Counted from the stretch's first letter, positions 52,421-61,856 are shown. The stretch: 64,000 bases of DNA from Chloroflexota bacterium (GCA_030447245.1 JAUJPG010000008.1:1-64000); one strand, 5' to 3'. Numbers and translations are program-made. Notes: generated from the letters alone by a model not told the origin.

Positions 52421-53629
52421 ATGTCGACGCTCTTCAAGAACGGCCTGGTCGTCGATGGGCGCGGTGGCCACCACGAGCGCACCGACGTGCTAGTCGTCGG
52501 AGATCAGATCGCGGCGATCGGCCGAGACCTCACGGCGCCGGCCGGCGCAGAGACGCGAGTTGTCGACCTCGGCGGGCGGACGCTGATGCCGGGGCTGATC
52601 GACAGCCATGTCCACATCGCCGGCGGCGACTACTTCCCGGACTACGAAAAGGAGCCGATCGGGGTAGCGGCGCTCCGCACCGCCGAGGCGGCCGGCCGGA
52701 CGCTGATGGCCGGCGTCACCACGATCCGGACCGGCGGCTCGCGCGACTTCCTCGATCTCGACATCCGCGACGCGATCGGCCTCGGGCTGCTCGAGGGGCC
52801 GCGGATCATCGGCAGCGGGCGCGGGATCACTACAACCGGCGGCCACATGGCCGAGATCTGCATGGTCGCCGACGGCGTCGAGGAGGTCCGCAAGACGGTC
52901 CGCCTCCACGTACGTCGCGGCGTCAATAGTATCAAGCTGATGATGTCGGCGGGGGTGGCAACCGGCGGCCTGCCGGTTCAAGCCGAGCAGTTCAGCATCG
53001 AGGAAGTCCGGGCGGCGGTCTACGAGTCGCACAAGGTGGGGCTGAAGGTGCTGACCCATGCCATCGGACTCGGCGGCATCCGCAACGCCGTCGAGGCGGG
53101 CGTCGACTCGGTCGACCACGGCCACTACCTGGACGAAGAGCAGGCGACGAGGATGATCCAGAAGGGGATCTATCTCGTGCCAACCTTCGGCCCGGGGTAC
53201 TACTACACGCAGGTCCGCTTGGCCGAGGACTGGCGGGTCGCGCGCGCCGAAGCCGTCGCGGAGCAGCATGCCCGGGCGTTCAAACTCGCGCTCGACCTGG
53301 GCGTCAAGATCGCGATGGGCTGCGACTGCGGGGCACCCTCGCGGATGCCGAGCGGCGCCAACGCCCTCGAGCTCCAGTTGATGGTCGAGCACGGAATGTC
53401 TGCCGAGCAGGCACTGGTCTGCGCGACGAGCGAGGCGGCAAATCTGGTCGGCCAAGCCGACCAGATTGGGAGCGTGGCGGTAGGCCAGCAGGCCGACTTG
53501 ATCGTCCTCGATGGCAACCCGCTGGACGACATCGCCGTCGTTCAGCATGGCGTCTCGCTCGTGATGAAAGGGGGCCGACTCGCGCGGGACGAGATCTCGG
53601 CCCCCCCACGTTCACCTCAAGAAGGGTGA
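52421..53629 (+). CDS. amidohydrolase family protein (imidazolonepropionase/prolidase-like)
   Basis: 402 residues. STLFKNGLVVDGRGGHHERT, LMPGLIDSHVHIAGGDYF (metal site DSHVH), carbamate-like Lys in GVNSIKLMMSAGVATG, then His ligands in LKVLTHAIGLGGIRNAVEAG and SVDHGHYLDEEQATRMI, the late Asp in IAMGCDCGAPSRMP, and the sandwich return VAVGQQADLIVLDGNPLDDI. This is the Xaa-Pro dipeptidase / 4-imidazolone-5-propanoate-like branch. It is coupled to the DAO gene, so the two likely act in one breakdown pathway. Confidence 0.88.
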   Translation: MSTLFKNGLVVDGRGGHHERTDVLVVGDQIAAIGRDLTAPAGAETRVVDLGGRTLMPGLIDSHVHIAGGDYFPDYEKEPIGVAALRTAEAAGRTLMAGVTTIRTGGSRDFLDLDIRDAIGLGLLEGPRIIGSGRGITTTGGHMAEICMVADGVEEVRKTVRLHVRRGVNSIKLMMSAGVATGGLPVQAEQFSIEEVRAAVYESHKVGLKVLTHAIGLGGIRNAVEAGVDSVDHGHYLDEEQATRMIQKGIYLVPTFGPGYYYTQVRLAEDWRVARAEAVAEQHARAFKLALDLGVKIAMGCDCGAPSRMPSGANALELQLMVEHGMSAEQALVCATSEAANLVGQADQIGSVAVGQQADLIVLDGNPLDDIAVVQHGVSLVMKGGRLARDEISAPPRSPQEG

Positions 53630-53793
53630 GGATGAGCATCTCCTTTTCCGGTCGGGCGAGTGGGGCGGCACGGTCCAGGCTGGCCTCTGTCTACGTCCCA
53701 CACCCCCGCGGACTAGAATGGAAGGATCTAGCTCCAGGGAGCGCGTGCTGAAGGTGCTCGGTCACGCCGAGCGACGACGGAGGAGTGACGGAT

Positions 53794-55056
53794 ATGGGAC
53801 GACAAGGCGCGGCCATCGTGGTGATCCTGGTTCTCTGGCTGCTCAGCGCGGCGTGCGGTGGCTTCTCGCCGAGCGGTCAGCCAGCCGCCAAGTCCACTGA
53901 GGCCCCGGCCGCGAAGGCGACTGAAGCGGCCAAGCCGGCGGCGAGCCCCGCCGCCGTTGCATCGCCAGCTGCCAGTCCGGCCGCGGCAGTATCACCGGTC
54001 GCCAGTCCCGTCGCGGCCGCGTCCCCCGCGGCGGCCGCCAGTCCAGCTGGCCCTGCTCAGGCGAGCGCCCCGTTGCCGCCGCTACGGGGCACCGGCGAGG
54101 TCATCGTGAACGCCTATGCCTCGGAGTACGAGGATCTCTTCAACAGGATCATCAAGGAGCCGTTCGAGCGCGAGACTGGGATCAAGGTCGTCTACGACTC
54201 GACCGGCTCGGCGGCCGAGGACTATGCCAAAATCCGCGCCGCGCAGGGGGATCCGGGCTGGGACGTCGTCTCGGTGACCGCCCAGGAGCCGATTCAGGGC
54301 GCAAAGGAGGGCCTCCTCCAGGAAATCACCGAGGAGAATGTGCCGAGCCTGCGGTTCCTCTACCCGAACGTCCGCCAGATCGTCGGCAACTACGGCGTGG
54401 CCCATGAGATCCAGTACATGTCGCTGATGTACCACAAGGAGCGGGTCCAGCCGGCGCCCGATTCCTGGGAGATCATGTGGGACCCGAAGGTCAAGGGGCA
54501 CGCGCTGACCTTCCAGTTCGCCAACATCCTCGGGGTCTTCCACATGGTCATGGCCGCCAAGATCAACGGCGGCAGCCTCGAGAACGTCGAGCCTGGCTTC
54601 CAGGCGCTCGAGCGCCTCAAGGACAACCTGCTCGACTGGCCGCAGCAGTCGACCCAGGCGGTCGTCCACATGGAGCGCGGCGAAGTCTGGGCGATGCCCT
54701 ACTGGGACGGCCGCGCCCACTACTACATCAACCAGGGCCTGCCTTACGACTTCGTGATCCCGAAGGAGGGTTCGATCCCGTTGATCAACGCGATGATCAT
54801 CCCGAAGGGCGCCAAGAACAAGGAGAATGCGTACAAATTCCTCGAGTTCTGGCTGCGCAGGGAGGTCCAGCGGGAGTGGGCGCTCGGCTATACGGTCGGA
54901 CCTGGTCGCGGCGACATCGACTTCCCCGAGGACTTTAAGACGCGCCACATCACGTCACAGGCCCAGCTCGACCAGATGCAGCCTCCCGACTTCGACTATA
55001 TCGCCAGGAACCGGCCCGCCTGGACTGAACGGATCAACCGGATCATGGCCCGCTGA
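53794..55056 (+). CDS. spermidine/putrescine-type ABC transporter substrate-binding lipoprotein
   Basis: 420 residues, ATG 53794 with GGAGGAG about eight bases upstream (a GTG at 53785 is too close to it). A short signal AIVVILVLWLLSAAC gives the lipid anchor; a 70-residue linker of Ala, Ser and Pro repeats (AASPAAVASP-like) follows. The mature domain begins GEVIVNAYASEYEDLFNRII and KEPFERETGIKVVYDSTGSA, with VVHMERGEVWAMPYWDGRAH and INAMIIPKGAKNKENAYKFL: SBP_bac_8, PotD-like. It serves the permeases and ATPase just downstream. The ligand is not certain to be a polyamine. Confidence 0.9.
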   Translation: MGRQGAAIVVILVLWLLSAACGGFSPSGQPAAKSTEAPAAKATEAAKPAASPAAVASPAASPAAAVSPVASPVAAASPAAAASPAGPAQASAPLPPLRGTGEVIVNAYASEYEDLFNRIIKEPFERETGIKVVYDSTGSAAEDYAKIRAAQGDPGWDVVSVTAQEPIQGAKEGLLQEITEENVPSLRFLYPNVRQIVGNYGVAHEIQYMSLMYHKERVQPAPDSWEIMWDPKVKGHALTFQFANILGVFHMVMAAKINGGSLENVEPGFQALERLKDNLLDWPQQSTQAVVHMERGEVWAMPYWDGRAHYYINQGLPYDFVIPKEGSIPLINAMIIPKGAKNKENAYKFLEFWLRREVQREWALGYTVGPGRGDIDFPEDFKTRHITSQAQLDQMQPPDFDYIARNRPAWTERINRIMAR

Positions 55057-55239
55057 GTCTATGGGGACTCAGGAGTCTGGAGCCTGGAGCGAAAAGAAGG
55101 GTCGGCAAGCCATGTCCCCCAATGGCATATGGTTCAGCCTGAGCGCCGGCGAACGATCCAAGTCCCGGCGTGCGGGAGTCGAGGGCGTTTGCCGCGGTCA
55201 GGCTGACAGCAGAACCGTCCTCCTGGCTTCTGGCTCGCG

Positions 55240-56064
55240 ATGAGGCCGGTCTTCCTCGTCACGCCTGCGCTGGTCTATCTCGTCGTGCTCTGCTTCATCC
55301 CGGATGTGATCATGCTGGCGTTGAGCGTCTTCGAGTATCGCGACGGGGTGATCTACCCAGGCTTTACGTTCGAGCACTACGTTGGGTTCCTGACCGACTC
55401 GTTCTACCTCAATATCCTCCTCCGCACGCTCTACCTGGCGTTCGGGGTGGGTGTGCTGACCGTCCTGATCGGCTATCCCGTCGCCTACTTTCTGGTCCGC
55501 GGCCGCTCACGTTTCAAGGGGTTGGTTCTGATGCTGGTCCTGATGCCGCTGCTGGCGAGCGTGGTGGTCCGGACCTTCGGCTGGCTCGTCTTGCTCGAGC
55601 CGCAGGGACTGGTCAACCAGCTTCTGGACGTGGTCGGTCTCGGGCCGGTGACTTTGATCCGTAACTACACGGGTGTCTTCATCGGCCTCGTCCACGTCTA
55701 CCTGCCGTACAGCATCCTGAGCATCATGGCCAGTCTCAGCACGGTCCACCCCAGCCTCGAACTGGCCGCCCAGAACCTCGGCGCGGGTCGGGTGGCGGCG
55801 TTCCGTCGGGTGACCCTGCCGCTGACCCTGCCCGGGATGGTGACCGGCTTTGCGCTCACGTTCGCCCTGGTTCTTAGTGCCTACGCGACGCCGCGGATCC
55901 TCGGCGGACGGACCGTCCACACCACCGCGACCCAGATCTACGACCAGATGCTCTTCCTGTTGAATTGGCCACTGGCCGGCGCCATCGCGGTGATCGTCCT
56001 GGTCATCTCGCTTGTGGTGCTTTGGGTGACGAGCCGCGTCCAGGGCAAGCTGGTGATCGCATGA
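55240..56064 (+). CDS. Pot-type ABC transporter permease 1 (PotB family)
   Basis: 274 residues with six helices. VFLVTPALVYLVVLCFIPDV and IMLALSVFEYRDG begin the protein; the ATPase coupling loop is LELAAQNLGAGRVAAFRRVT, followed by LPLTLPGMVTGFALTFALVL. The end GAIAVIVLVISLVVLWV is typical. ATG at 55240; a 183-base gap after the binding protein holds no gene. It overlaps the second permease by four bases. Confidence 0.9.
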   Translation: MRPVFLVTPALVYLVVLCFIPDVIMLALSVFEYRDGVIYPGFTFEHYVGFLTDSFYLNILLRTLYLAFGVGVLTVLIGYPVAYFLVRGRSRFKGLVLMLVLMPLLASVVVRTFGWLVLLEPQGLVNQLLDVVGLGPVTLIRNYTGVFIGLVHVYLPYSILSIMASLSTVHPSLELAAQNLGAGRVAAFRRVTLPLTLPGMVTGFALTFALVLSAYATPRILGGRTVHTTATQIYDQMLFLLNWPLAGAIAVIVLVISLVVLWVTSRVQGKLVIA

Positions 56065-56933
56065 CCGTCGCAGCCGAGCATCGGCGCATCCGCGTCGCTG
56101 GCTACGTCAGCCCCACTCGGGCGTGGCTCGAGCGTTCCCTCCTGACGATCCTCTACCGCGTCGCCCTCGGGCTGATCCTCACCTTCATCGCGGCGCCCAT
56201 CGTCGTCGTGTTCATCGCGTCCGTCAACGAGACGCAGTACCTCCGATTCCCGCCGGCTGGCTTCTCGACCCGCTGGTGGGAGGCGGCGTTGACCGAGCGC
56301 TGGATGGGCCCGACCTGGCTCAGCCTCCGGCTCGCAGCGGTCACGGCCGTCATGTCGTCGATCCTTGGGACACTCGCCGCGCTCGGGATCTACCGCGGGA
56401 GCTTTCGGGGTCGCGACGCCTTGCTGGCTGCGCTGCTCTCGCCACTGATCCTGCCGCAGATCGTCACTGGCGCCGCGATGCTCCAGTTCTTCGCGTTGAT
56501 TGGCCTGCGCGACGTGCTCGGGTTCCCGGCCCTGCTGCTTGGCCACATTGTCATCACCCTACCTTACGCGATTCGGACGGTGATGGTCAGCCTTCACGGG
56601 CTCGACCGCCGCCTCGAGTGGGCGGCCCAGGATCTCGGTGCCAATCCGGTCCAGACGTTCGTTCGGGTCACCCTGCCGCTGATCAAGAACGGAGTCTTCG
56701 CCGGGGCCGTCTTCGCCTTCATCGTCTCCTTCAACGACGTACCGATCTCACTCTTCCTCGGGCGCCCCGGCAACATCCCGATCCCGATCGCGATCCTCGG
56801 CCACGTCGAGTCGCGCTTCGATCCCGCTGTGGCGGCTGTGGCGGTCGTGACGATCGCGATCGTCCTGGCGCTGATCGCCATTGCCGAGCGGTTTGCGCGG
56901 GTCAGCGAGTTCATCTACCAGCAGGAGCGGTAA
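56061..56933 (+). CDS. Pot-type ABC transporter permease 2 (PotC family)
   Basis: 290 residues. A hydrophilic N-terminus of about 28, then VALGLILTFIAAPIVVVFIA, the PotC pattern RFPPAGFSTRWWEAAL, and the coupling loop LEWAAQDLGANPVQTFVRVT with LPLIKNGVFAGAVFAFIVSF. FNDVPISLFLGRPGNIPIPI is the conserved helix 5 entrance. ATG (56061) overlaps the upstream stop (ATGA). It forms the second half of the channel. Confidence 0.92.
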   Translation: MTVAAEHRRIRVAGYVSPTRAWLERSLLTILYRVALGLILTFIAAPIVVVFIASVNETQYLRFPPAGFSTRWWEAALTERWMGPTWLSLRLAAVTAVMSSILGTLAALGIYRGSFRGRDALLAALLSPLILPQIVTGAAMLQFFALIGLRDVLGFPALLLGHIVITLPYAIRTVMVSLHGLDRRLEWAAQDLGANPVQTFVRVTLPLIKNGVFAGAVFAFIVSFNDVPISLFLGRPGNIPIPIAILGHVESRFDPAVAAVAVVTIAIVLALIAIAERFARVSEFIYQQER

Positions 56934-56934
56934 C

Positions 56935-58038
56935 GTGGAGCAGCCGTCCGCCACTGACGTCGCGGTCGTCGGGGTGACGAAGCGTTTCGGCGACGTGACC
57001 GCTGTGCACAAGGTCTCCCTTGACGTCGCGCACGGTGAGTTTCTGACCTTGCTTGGCCCGTCCGGCTGTGGCAAGACGACCACGCTGAACATCATCGCCG
57101 GCTTTCTGCGCCCTGACGACGGGCAGATCCTGCTCGGAGGTCAGCGGGTAGATCACCTGCCGCCCTACCGCCGTGACACGGCCATGGTCTTCCAGCAGTA
57201 CGCCCTTTTCCCGCACATGACCGTTGCTGAGAACATCGCCTTTGGCCTGCAGATGCGCAAGGCGCCAAAGGCGGAGATCGTCACACGAGTCCAGCGCGCA
57301 CTCGAGATCGTCCGCCTGCCCGGGTTGGGCGACCGCCGTCCCAGTCAGCTTTCAGGCGGCCAGCAGCAGCGCGTGGCATTGGCCCGGGCGATTGTCGTCG
57401 AGCCGACGGTTCTCTTACTCGATGAGCCACTCTCGAATCTCGACCTGAAGCTCCGCGAGAACCTGAGACTCGAGATCAAGCGTGTTCAGCGCGAGCTTGG
57501 CATTACCGCGATCTACGTGACCCATGACCAGGGTGAGGCGCTAGTAATGTCGGATCGGATCGCGGTCATGAACCAGGGCGTCGTTGAGCAGCTCGGGCCG
57601 CCGACTGAGATCTATGAGGAGCCGAGGACCGCGTTCGTCGCCGAGTTCATCGGGACTTCCAACTTCCTACGTGGCCGGCTCGACGGCGTCGAGGAGGAGA
57701 CGGCGAACATCGTCCTGGCCGACGGAGTGCAGCTTCGGGCCCGCCGTCGGCCGGACGGGCCAACCGATGGCGAGGTACTGGTGATGGTCCGACCGGAGCA
57801 TTTGGCGCTCGGTGGTGGGAACGGAACGGACGGTCGGGCAAACGAGCTGCGAGCGCTCGTCAAGGAGGTGGTCTACCTCGGCTCGTACATCCGCTTCGTC
57901 GCGGAGCTCGCGACCGGCGACACCGTCACGGTCGAGGAGATGAACCTGCCGGGCGCGGTACGCGCCGGCATCGGTGAGTCGGTGACGCTCCGCGTCGCCC
58001 CCGAGCACTGTCTCCTCCTGGCTCGGCCCGAGCGGTGA
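56935..58038 (+). CDS. Pot-type ABC transporter ATP-binding protein (PotA family)
   Basis: 367 residues, GTG one base after the permease stop. Intact ABC core: Walker A LLGPSGCGKTTTLNIIAGFL, Q-loop MVFQQYALFPHMTVAENIAF, signature LSGGQQQRVALARAIV, Walker B VLLLDEPLSNLDLKLRENLR, switch His in AIYVTHDQGEALVMSDRIAV. The C-terminal 120 residues are the TOBE-type regulatory domain (NFLRGRLDGVEEETANIVLA; VMVRPEHLAL). It completes the importer, giving a binding protein, two permeases and an ATPase in one operon. Confidence 0.95.
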   Translation: MEQPSATDVAVVGVTKRFGDVTAVHKVSLDVAHGEFLTLLGPSGCGKTTTLNIIAGFLRPDDGQILLGGQRVDHLPPYRRDTAMVFQQYALFPHMTVAENIAFGLQMRKAPKAEIVTRVQRALEIVRLPGLGDRRPSQLSGGQQQRVALARAIVVEPTVLLLDEPLSNLDLKLRENLRLEIKRVQRELGITAIYVTHDQGEALVMSDRIAVMNQGVVEQLGPPTEIYEEPRTAFVAEFIGTSNFLRGRLDGVEEETANIVLADGVQLRARRRPDGPTDGEVLVMVRPEHLALGGGNGTDGRANELRALVKEVVYLGSYIRFVAELATGDTVTVEEMNLPGAVRAGIGESVTLRVAPEHCLLLARPER

Positions 58039-58233
58039 GACCCCTTTCGAGGATGATCCGGCAGCGGGAGCTAGACCAATGCCACGCTGGGATCTCCACG
58101 GTCGTAGCTCTGGAGTCCACGGGTGTCACCTTTGCTTTGGTGTAGGTGATCTGGCAGAGTCGGCGATCATCTCGGCGCTCCGTACAGTGATCAGGAGCGG
58201 ATCCAACCGCGGCGCACCAAGCCGCGAGAAGAT

Positions 58234-59199
58234 ATGACGATGCACATCGTTCTTGGAGAGCCGGCCCGGCCGGATGAGCTGGCCTGGTGGGGACGGTATC
58301 TGGGCGACGTCAGCCTCGATGCTCCCCAGACCGCAGACTTGGACGAGCTTGTCGCCCTGCTCGCAGACGCCGACGCGCTCTTGGTTCGACGCCTCTCCGT
58401 CACAAGTGACTTGGTGGCGGCCGCTGCACGGCTCCGACTTCTCTTGAAGATCGGTCATCGGACTTCCTCTCTCGATGTGATCGCGCTCAGCCGGCGCGGA
58501 GTTGAGATCGTCGCCGAGCCGAATCCGGCCTGGACAGCGGTGGCTGAACACACAATGCTGCTGGCACTGTCGCTGTACCGCTCGCTCCCGCTGGCGCACG
58601 CTGCCGCCGTGTCCGGCCAGGCGCGGCTGGGGCTCGAGCCGCGGCCAACAACTGAGCGCGAGTATGCCTATAACTGGGCCGACGTCCCGAACCTGCGGGT
58701 CCTGTTAGGTCAGACCATTGGGCTGGTCGGCTTCGGAGAGATTGGCCGAGATGTGGCGGTCCGTGCCCGAGCCTTCGGCATGCGTGTGCTCTACACCGCC
58801 CGCCGACCGGCCGAGGACGTCGACGCAGAGCTAGCGGAGTACCGCCCCCTTCACGACCTGCTCGCCGAATCAGACATCGTAAGCCTGCACGTCCCGCACA
58901 CGTTGGACACCGAGGGCCTGATCGGTGGGCCCGAACTGGCGCTCCTGCGGCCGCACGCCGTTCTGGTCAATACCGCGCGCGGCGGCGTGGTCGAGGAAGA
59001 TGCACTCGTTGAGGCGCTCCGTCAGGGGCGGCTGGCTGGGGCAGCACTCGACGTCTTCCGCGAGGAGCCGCTGCCAGTCGACCATCCGTTGACCCGCTTG
59101 CCGAACGTCGTCCTGACGCCCCACATCGGCGGAGTGCGGATCGAGACAATGCTGGATCCGTTCCCCGGCTTCGTTCGGGCGCTGCATCGGCATGGATGA
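58234..59199 (+). CDS. D-isomer-specific 2-hydroxyacid dehydrogenase
   Basis: 321 residues. The NAD-binding motif is TIGLVGFGEIGRDVAVRARA; catalytic residues are Arg in VNTARGGVVEEDALVEAL, Glu in AALDVFREEPLPVDHP and His in VVLTPHIGGVRIE. It reduces 2-oxo acids to D-hydroxy acids or the reverse with NAD(H). It follows the Pot operon after a 195-base gap and may work on its product. The ATG at 58234 (alternative 58240) has GAGAAG upstream. Family call is sure, substrate not. Confidence 0.9.
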   Translation: MTMHIVLGEPARPDELAWWGRYLGDVSLDAPQTADLDELVALLADADALLVRRLSVTSDLVAAAARLRLLLKIGHRTSSLDVIALSRRGVEIVAEPNPAWTAVAEHTMLLALSLYRSLPLAHAAAVSGQARLGLEPRPTTEREYAYNWADVPNLRVLLGQTIGLVGFGEIGRDVAVRARAFGMRVLYTARRPAEDVDAELAEYRPLHDLLAESDIVSLHVPHTLDTEGLIGGPELALLRPHAVLVNTARGGVVEEDALVEALRQGRLAGAALDVFREEPLPVDHPLTRLPNVVLTPHIGGVRIETMLDPFPGFVRALHRHG

Positions 59200-59315
59200 C
59201 TATCGCTGGATGGCCCAGCAGATTGGGAGCTACCCCCGTGAGTCGACTCGGCCGCGTCGGTGCGGACCGTGCAGCCAGTGCCGCTGTGCGCGCCCACGTC
59301 GACCCATTGGTAGGC

Positions 59316-60953
59316 TCAGTCAACGATCGCCAATCCGCCGCCTCCGCGTGGGTCCGATGCGCCCGAGAGCGCGCCGGACACGGAATCTCGCTGGGCAGCG
59401 GCGACACGGCCGCCGTAGACGGTGCGCTCGACGCGTCTCCCCATGGCTACCAGGGCCGCCTCAGTCTCCAAAGTGATGCCCGTGTCGAGGAAGACCTTGC
59501 CTGGCTCGTCCTCGCTGTGGATTCGGCCGACCGACACCGCGTCCCCGAGCGGCATGCCGAACTCGAGGATGTTGAACGCCACCTGAAGACAGCCACTCGC
59601 GCCGCGTGCCCCGGCCGGTGAGGCCAGCAGCAGCCGCGGTTGGTTGTTCTCGAGGAACATGGTTGCCGACGAGCCCGAGATCGGCATTCGGCCGGGGGCG
59701 ATCGAGTTCCGGTGACCGGGTAGCGGGTTGAACATCCACATGTGGCTGTTGTGCAGGAAGCCCAGGCCGGGCGTCATCACGCCGGCCCCAGTGTTGATCG
59801 AGTGGACCATCGCCACGGCGTTGCCTTCGCCATCGAGTGCCGTCAGCGCCGTCGTTCCTTCCGAACCTGCCCGCGCCTCGTCCACCGCCTCGGCATCCTC
59901 GCCGCGGTCGATCAACCCGCGGAGCTCCGCGGCGTACACTTTGGAGGTGAGGTGGTCGACCGGGACCGGAAACGCCGACGGATCGGTCATGTAGCGCAGA
60001 CGATCGGCGAACGCGAGGTTCATCGCCCGACTCAGCTTATCGATGTACTCGGGGCTGTTCCAGCCGAGCGCGCGGAGGTCATATCCTTCGAGAATGTTCA
60101 GGATCTCGAGGCAGATCGGCCCGAGCGCCGGCGCCTGGGTGCCGCGGAAGTCGTACACGCGGTACGTGCCGCTTAGCGGCGGCATCGCGACCGGTTTGAA
60201 ATCGCGCAAGTCCTCGTAGGTGAGCAGACCGTCGTTGCGGGCGAAGTCCTCGGCGATCGCGTGGCCGATCTCGCCGGTGTAGAAGACGTCAGCGCCTTCG
60301 GCGGCGATCCGGCGGAGCGTGTTTGCATAGTCCTTCTGGACGAGCTGTTCGCCGGGCCGACGGGCACGCCCCTCGAGGAGCAGGACCTCGGCCGCCGCCT
60401 GATTGGTCGACAGGAATGGGACCGGATCGGGGACCCCATTCGCGGTCGCGATCCGTCCGCCCGGTCGCCACAAGTGCCAGAGCCACTCCGGGACGGCGAA
60501 GCCCTTGTCGGCGAGGAGGATGGCCGGTCCGAACAGGTCGGCCCAGGTCAGCCGGCCGCTCCCGAAGCGCCGATACGTCTCCTCGAGTCCGCGCAACAGA
60601 CCCGGCACGAGCTGGGCCTGGTAGCCGATCAGATTCCGTTTGTCCTTGACCTGCCAGGTGCAGCCGTTCCGACTGACGTAGATCTCGGCCCACATGTCCT
60701 GGGTAGCCTTGCTCGGCGCGTGGCCAAGAAATGCGATGTGGGTTGACTGACCGGTCCGTCCGTCGTGGTGGATCAAGCTGCCGCCGCCGCCGATGCCACA
60801 CATCATCGGACTTGTCACGCCCTGCGCAAGCGCGGTTGCGATCGCCGCGTCGGCCGCGTTTCCCCCCTGGCGCAACATCTCCGCGCCAGCCTCGGCGGCC
60901 AGGGGCTCCGGACATGCAATGACCCCCCTGGTGACGTGTCGACGAATCGTCAT
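59316..60953 (-). CDS. ggt: gamma-glutamyltransferase family protein (second copy)
   Basis: 545 residues. RGVIACPEPLAAEAGAEMLR, GGNAADAAIATALAQGVTSP, FARNDGLLTYEDLRDFKPVA, the processing site GSEGTTALTALDGEGNAVAM, GLGFLHNSHMWMFNPLPGHR, ASPAGARGASGCLQVAFNIL and the final GASDPRGGGGLAIVD parallel the copy at 41262 along its whole length; the two are diverged paralogues. No signal peptide. Its ATG overlaps the stop of the RraA-family gene (ATGA), so the two are translationally coupled. It probably hydrolyses a gamma-glutamyl or cephalosporin-like amide. Confidence 0.9.
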   Translation of the reverse strand: MTIRRHVTRGVIACPEPLAAEAGAEMLRQGGNAADAAIATALAQGVTSPMMCGIGGGGSLIHHDGRTGQSTHIAFLGHAPSKATQDMWAEIYVSRNGCTWQVKDKRNLIGYQAQLVPGLLRGLEETYRRFGSGRLTWADLFGPAILLADKGFAVPEWLWHLWRPGGRIATANGVPDPVPFLSTNQAAAEVLLLEGRARRPGEQLVQKDYANTLRRIAAEGADVFYTGEIGHAIAEDFARNDGLLTYEDLRDFKPVAMPPLSGTYRVYDFRGTQAPALGPICLEILNILEGYDLRALGWNSPEYIDKLSRAMNLAFADRLRYMTDPSAFPVPVDHLTSKVYAAELRGLIDRGEDAEAVDEARAGSEGTTALTALDGEGNAVAMVHSINTGAGVMTPGLGFLHNSHMWMFNPLPGHRNSIAPGRMPISGSSATMFLENNQPRLLLASPAGARGASGCLQVAFNILEFGMPLGDAVSVGRIHSEDEPGKVFLDTGITLETEAALVAMGRRVERTVYGGRVAAAQRDSVSGALSGASDPRGGGGLAIVD

Positions 60954-61579
60954 GACTCGGGGTAGAGCAGCGAACGGAAGCCGATCAGATCCGCGATCCG
61001 CTGGCCGGCGGCCATCTGCTCCCGCCAGCCGGCCTCCTTGATCTTTATCGCATCGATCAACTCGGCGACCTCGTCGATACGTTCATAGGGAACGATCACC
61101 ACCCCGTCCTGATCGCCGATCACGTAGTCCCCTGACCGGACGATGATCCCGCCACAGGAGATCGGCCCGCCGGTGACACCGACCCGTCGATTGGTGCCGA
61201 CGCGTGGTGTGGTTCGGCGGGCAAAGGCCGGAAAGCCCATCTCAGCCAGATCTGCGACGTCACGGATCGCCCCATCCGTTACCAGCCCCGCGAGACCTCG
61301 GTGGCACGCGTCGGTCGCCATGATCGCCCCGAAGAGTGCCCCGCTTGCGTCATGCCCGGCATCGACCACCAAGACGTCGCCAGGTGCAGCCTCGAGCAGG
61401 GCCTTGTGCACGGTGATGATGCTGTTCGGGTAGCACCGCGCCGTGAATGCCGGGCCAAACACGCGCGCCCCGACCCAGACCGCGCGCACCTCTGGATCTA
61501 GGACGCCGGTCGATCCGAGCGCATCGGCCACCGACGCCGATGCCGCCCGACCGAGTCGCTCGACGGCAGCCGTCGTCAT
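60950..61579 (-). CDS. RraA/demethylmenaquinone methyltransferase-like (HMG/CHA aldolase fold) protein
   Basis: 209 residues from ATG 61579 behind GGAGG. ASASVADALGSTG (the N-terminal active-site Asp region), GPAFTARCYP, VLVVDAGHDASGALFGAIMA, HRGLAGLVTDGAIRDVADLA (the G-x(20)-R-D motif of class II HMG/CHA aldolases), AFARRTTPRVG, and YVIGDQDGVVIVP. That set is the RraA-like aldolase/decarboxylase family, not the RNase E inhibitor alone. It likely cleaves or decarboxylates a 4-hydroxy-4-methyl-2-oxoglutarate-like acid. Coupled to the second gamma-glutamyltransferase. Confidence 0.85.
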   Translation of the reverse strand: MTTAAVERLGRAASASVADALGSTGVLDPEVRAVWVGARVFGPAFTARCYPNSIITVHKALLEAAPGDVLVVDAGHDASGALFGAIMATDACHRGLAGLVTDGAIRDVADLAEMGFPAFARRTTPRVGTNRRVGVTGGPISCGGIIVRSGDYVIGDQDGVVIVPYERIDEVAELIDAIKIKEAGWREQMAAGQRIADLIGFRSLLYPES

Positions 61580-61856
61580 CGCGAAGCCTCCGTTCCGTTG
61601 TCGTCCTTGCCCGCGCGAGCCAGCACCAAACAGCCCAGCTCGCGGAGCTTCTCGTCGGAATCCACCAGCATGCTGTCGTCGCCTGACTCGATCCGCTCGA
61701 TCCAGCCACGCTCGCGCTCGACCGGCTTCATCGACCACCGCATCGTGTACCGGCACCCCCGGACCTCGGAAATGACCGCGGCCGGAAAAGCGGCGAACTG
61801 ATTGACGAGGGAACTCGGCGGACCACGCGAAATCCAGGTCCAAGCGGAACGGCCAT
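61575..61856 (-). pseudogene. small unknown protein, one frameshift, coupled to the RraA gene
   Basis: ATG at 61856 with GGAGGAAAGC upstream: MAVPLGPGFRVV, then a one-base gap (GTGGTC for GTGGGTC would join the frames), and on with PSSLVNQFAAFPAAVISEVR, RWSMKPVERERGWIERIESG, DDSMLVDSDEKLRELGCLVL and ARAGKDDNGTEASR. The stop overlaps the RraA ATG (ATGA), which strongly suggests a real gene of about 93 residues. I do not recognise the family. It sits between the XRE-cupin regulator and RraA. Confidence 0.45.

Noticed and set aside
53880-54080. Repetitive DNA or minisatellite
   Set aside because: It is the Ala/Ser/Pro linker of the lipoprotein, with varied codons and a normal reading frame.
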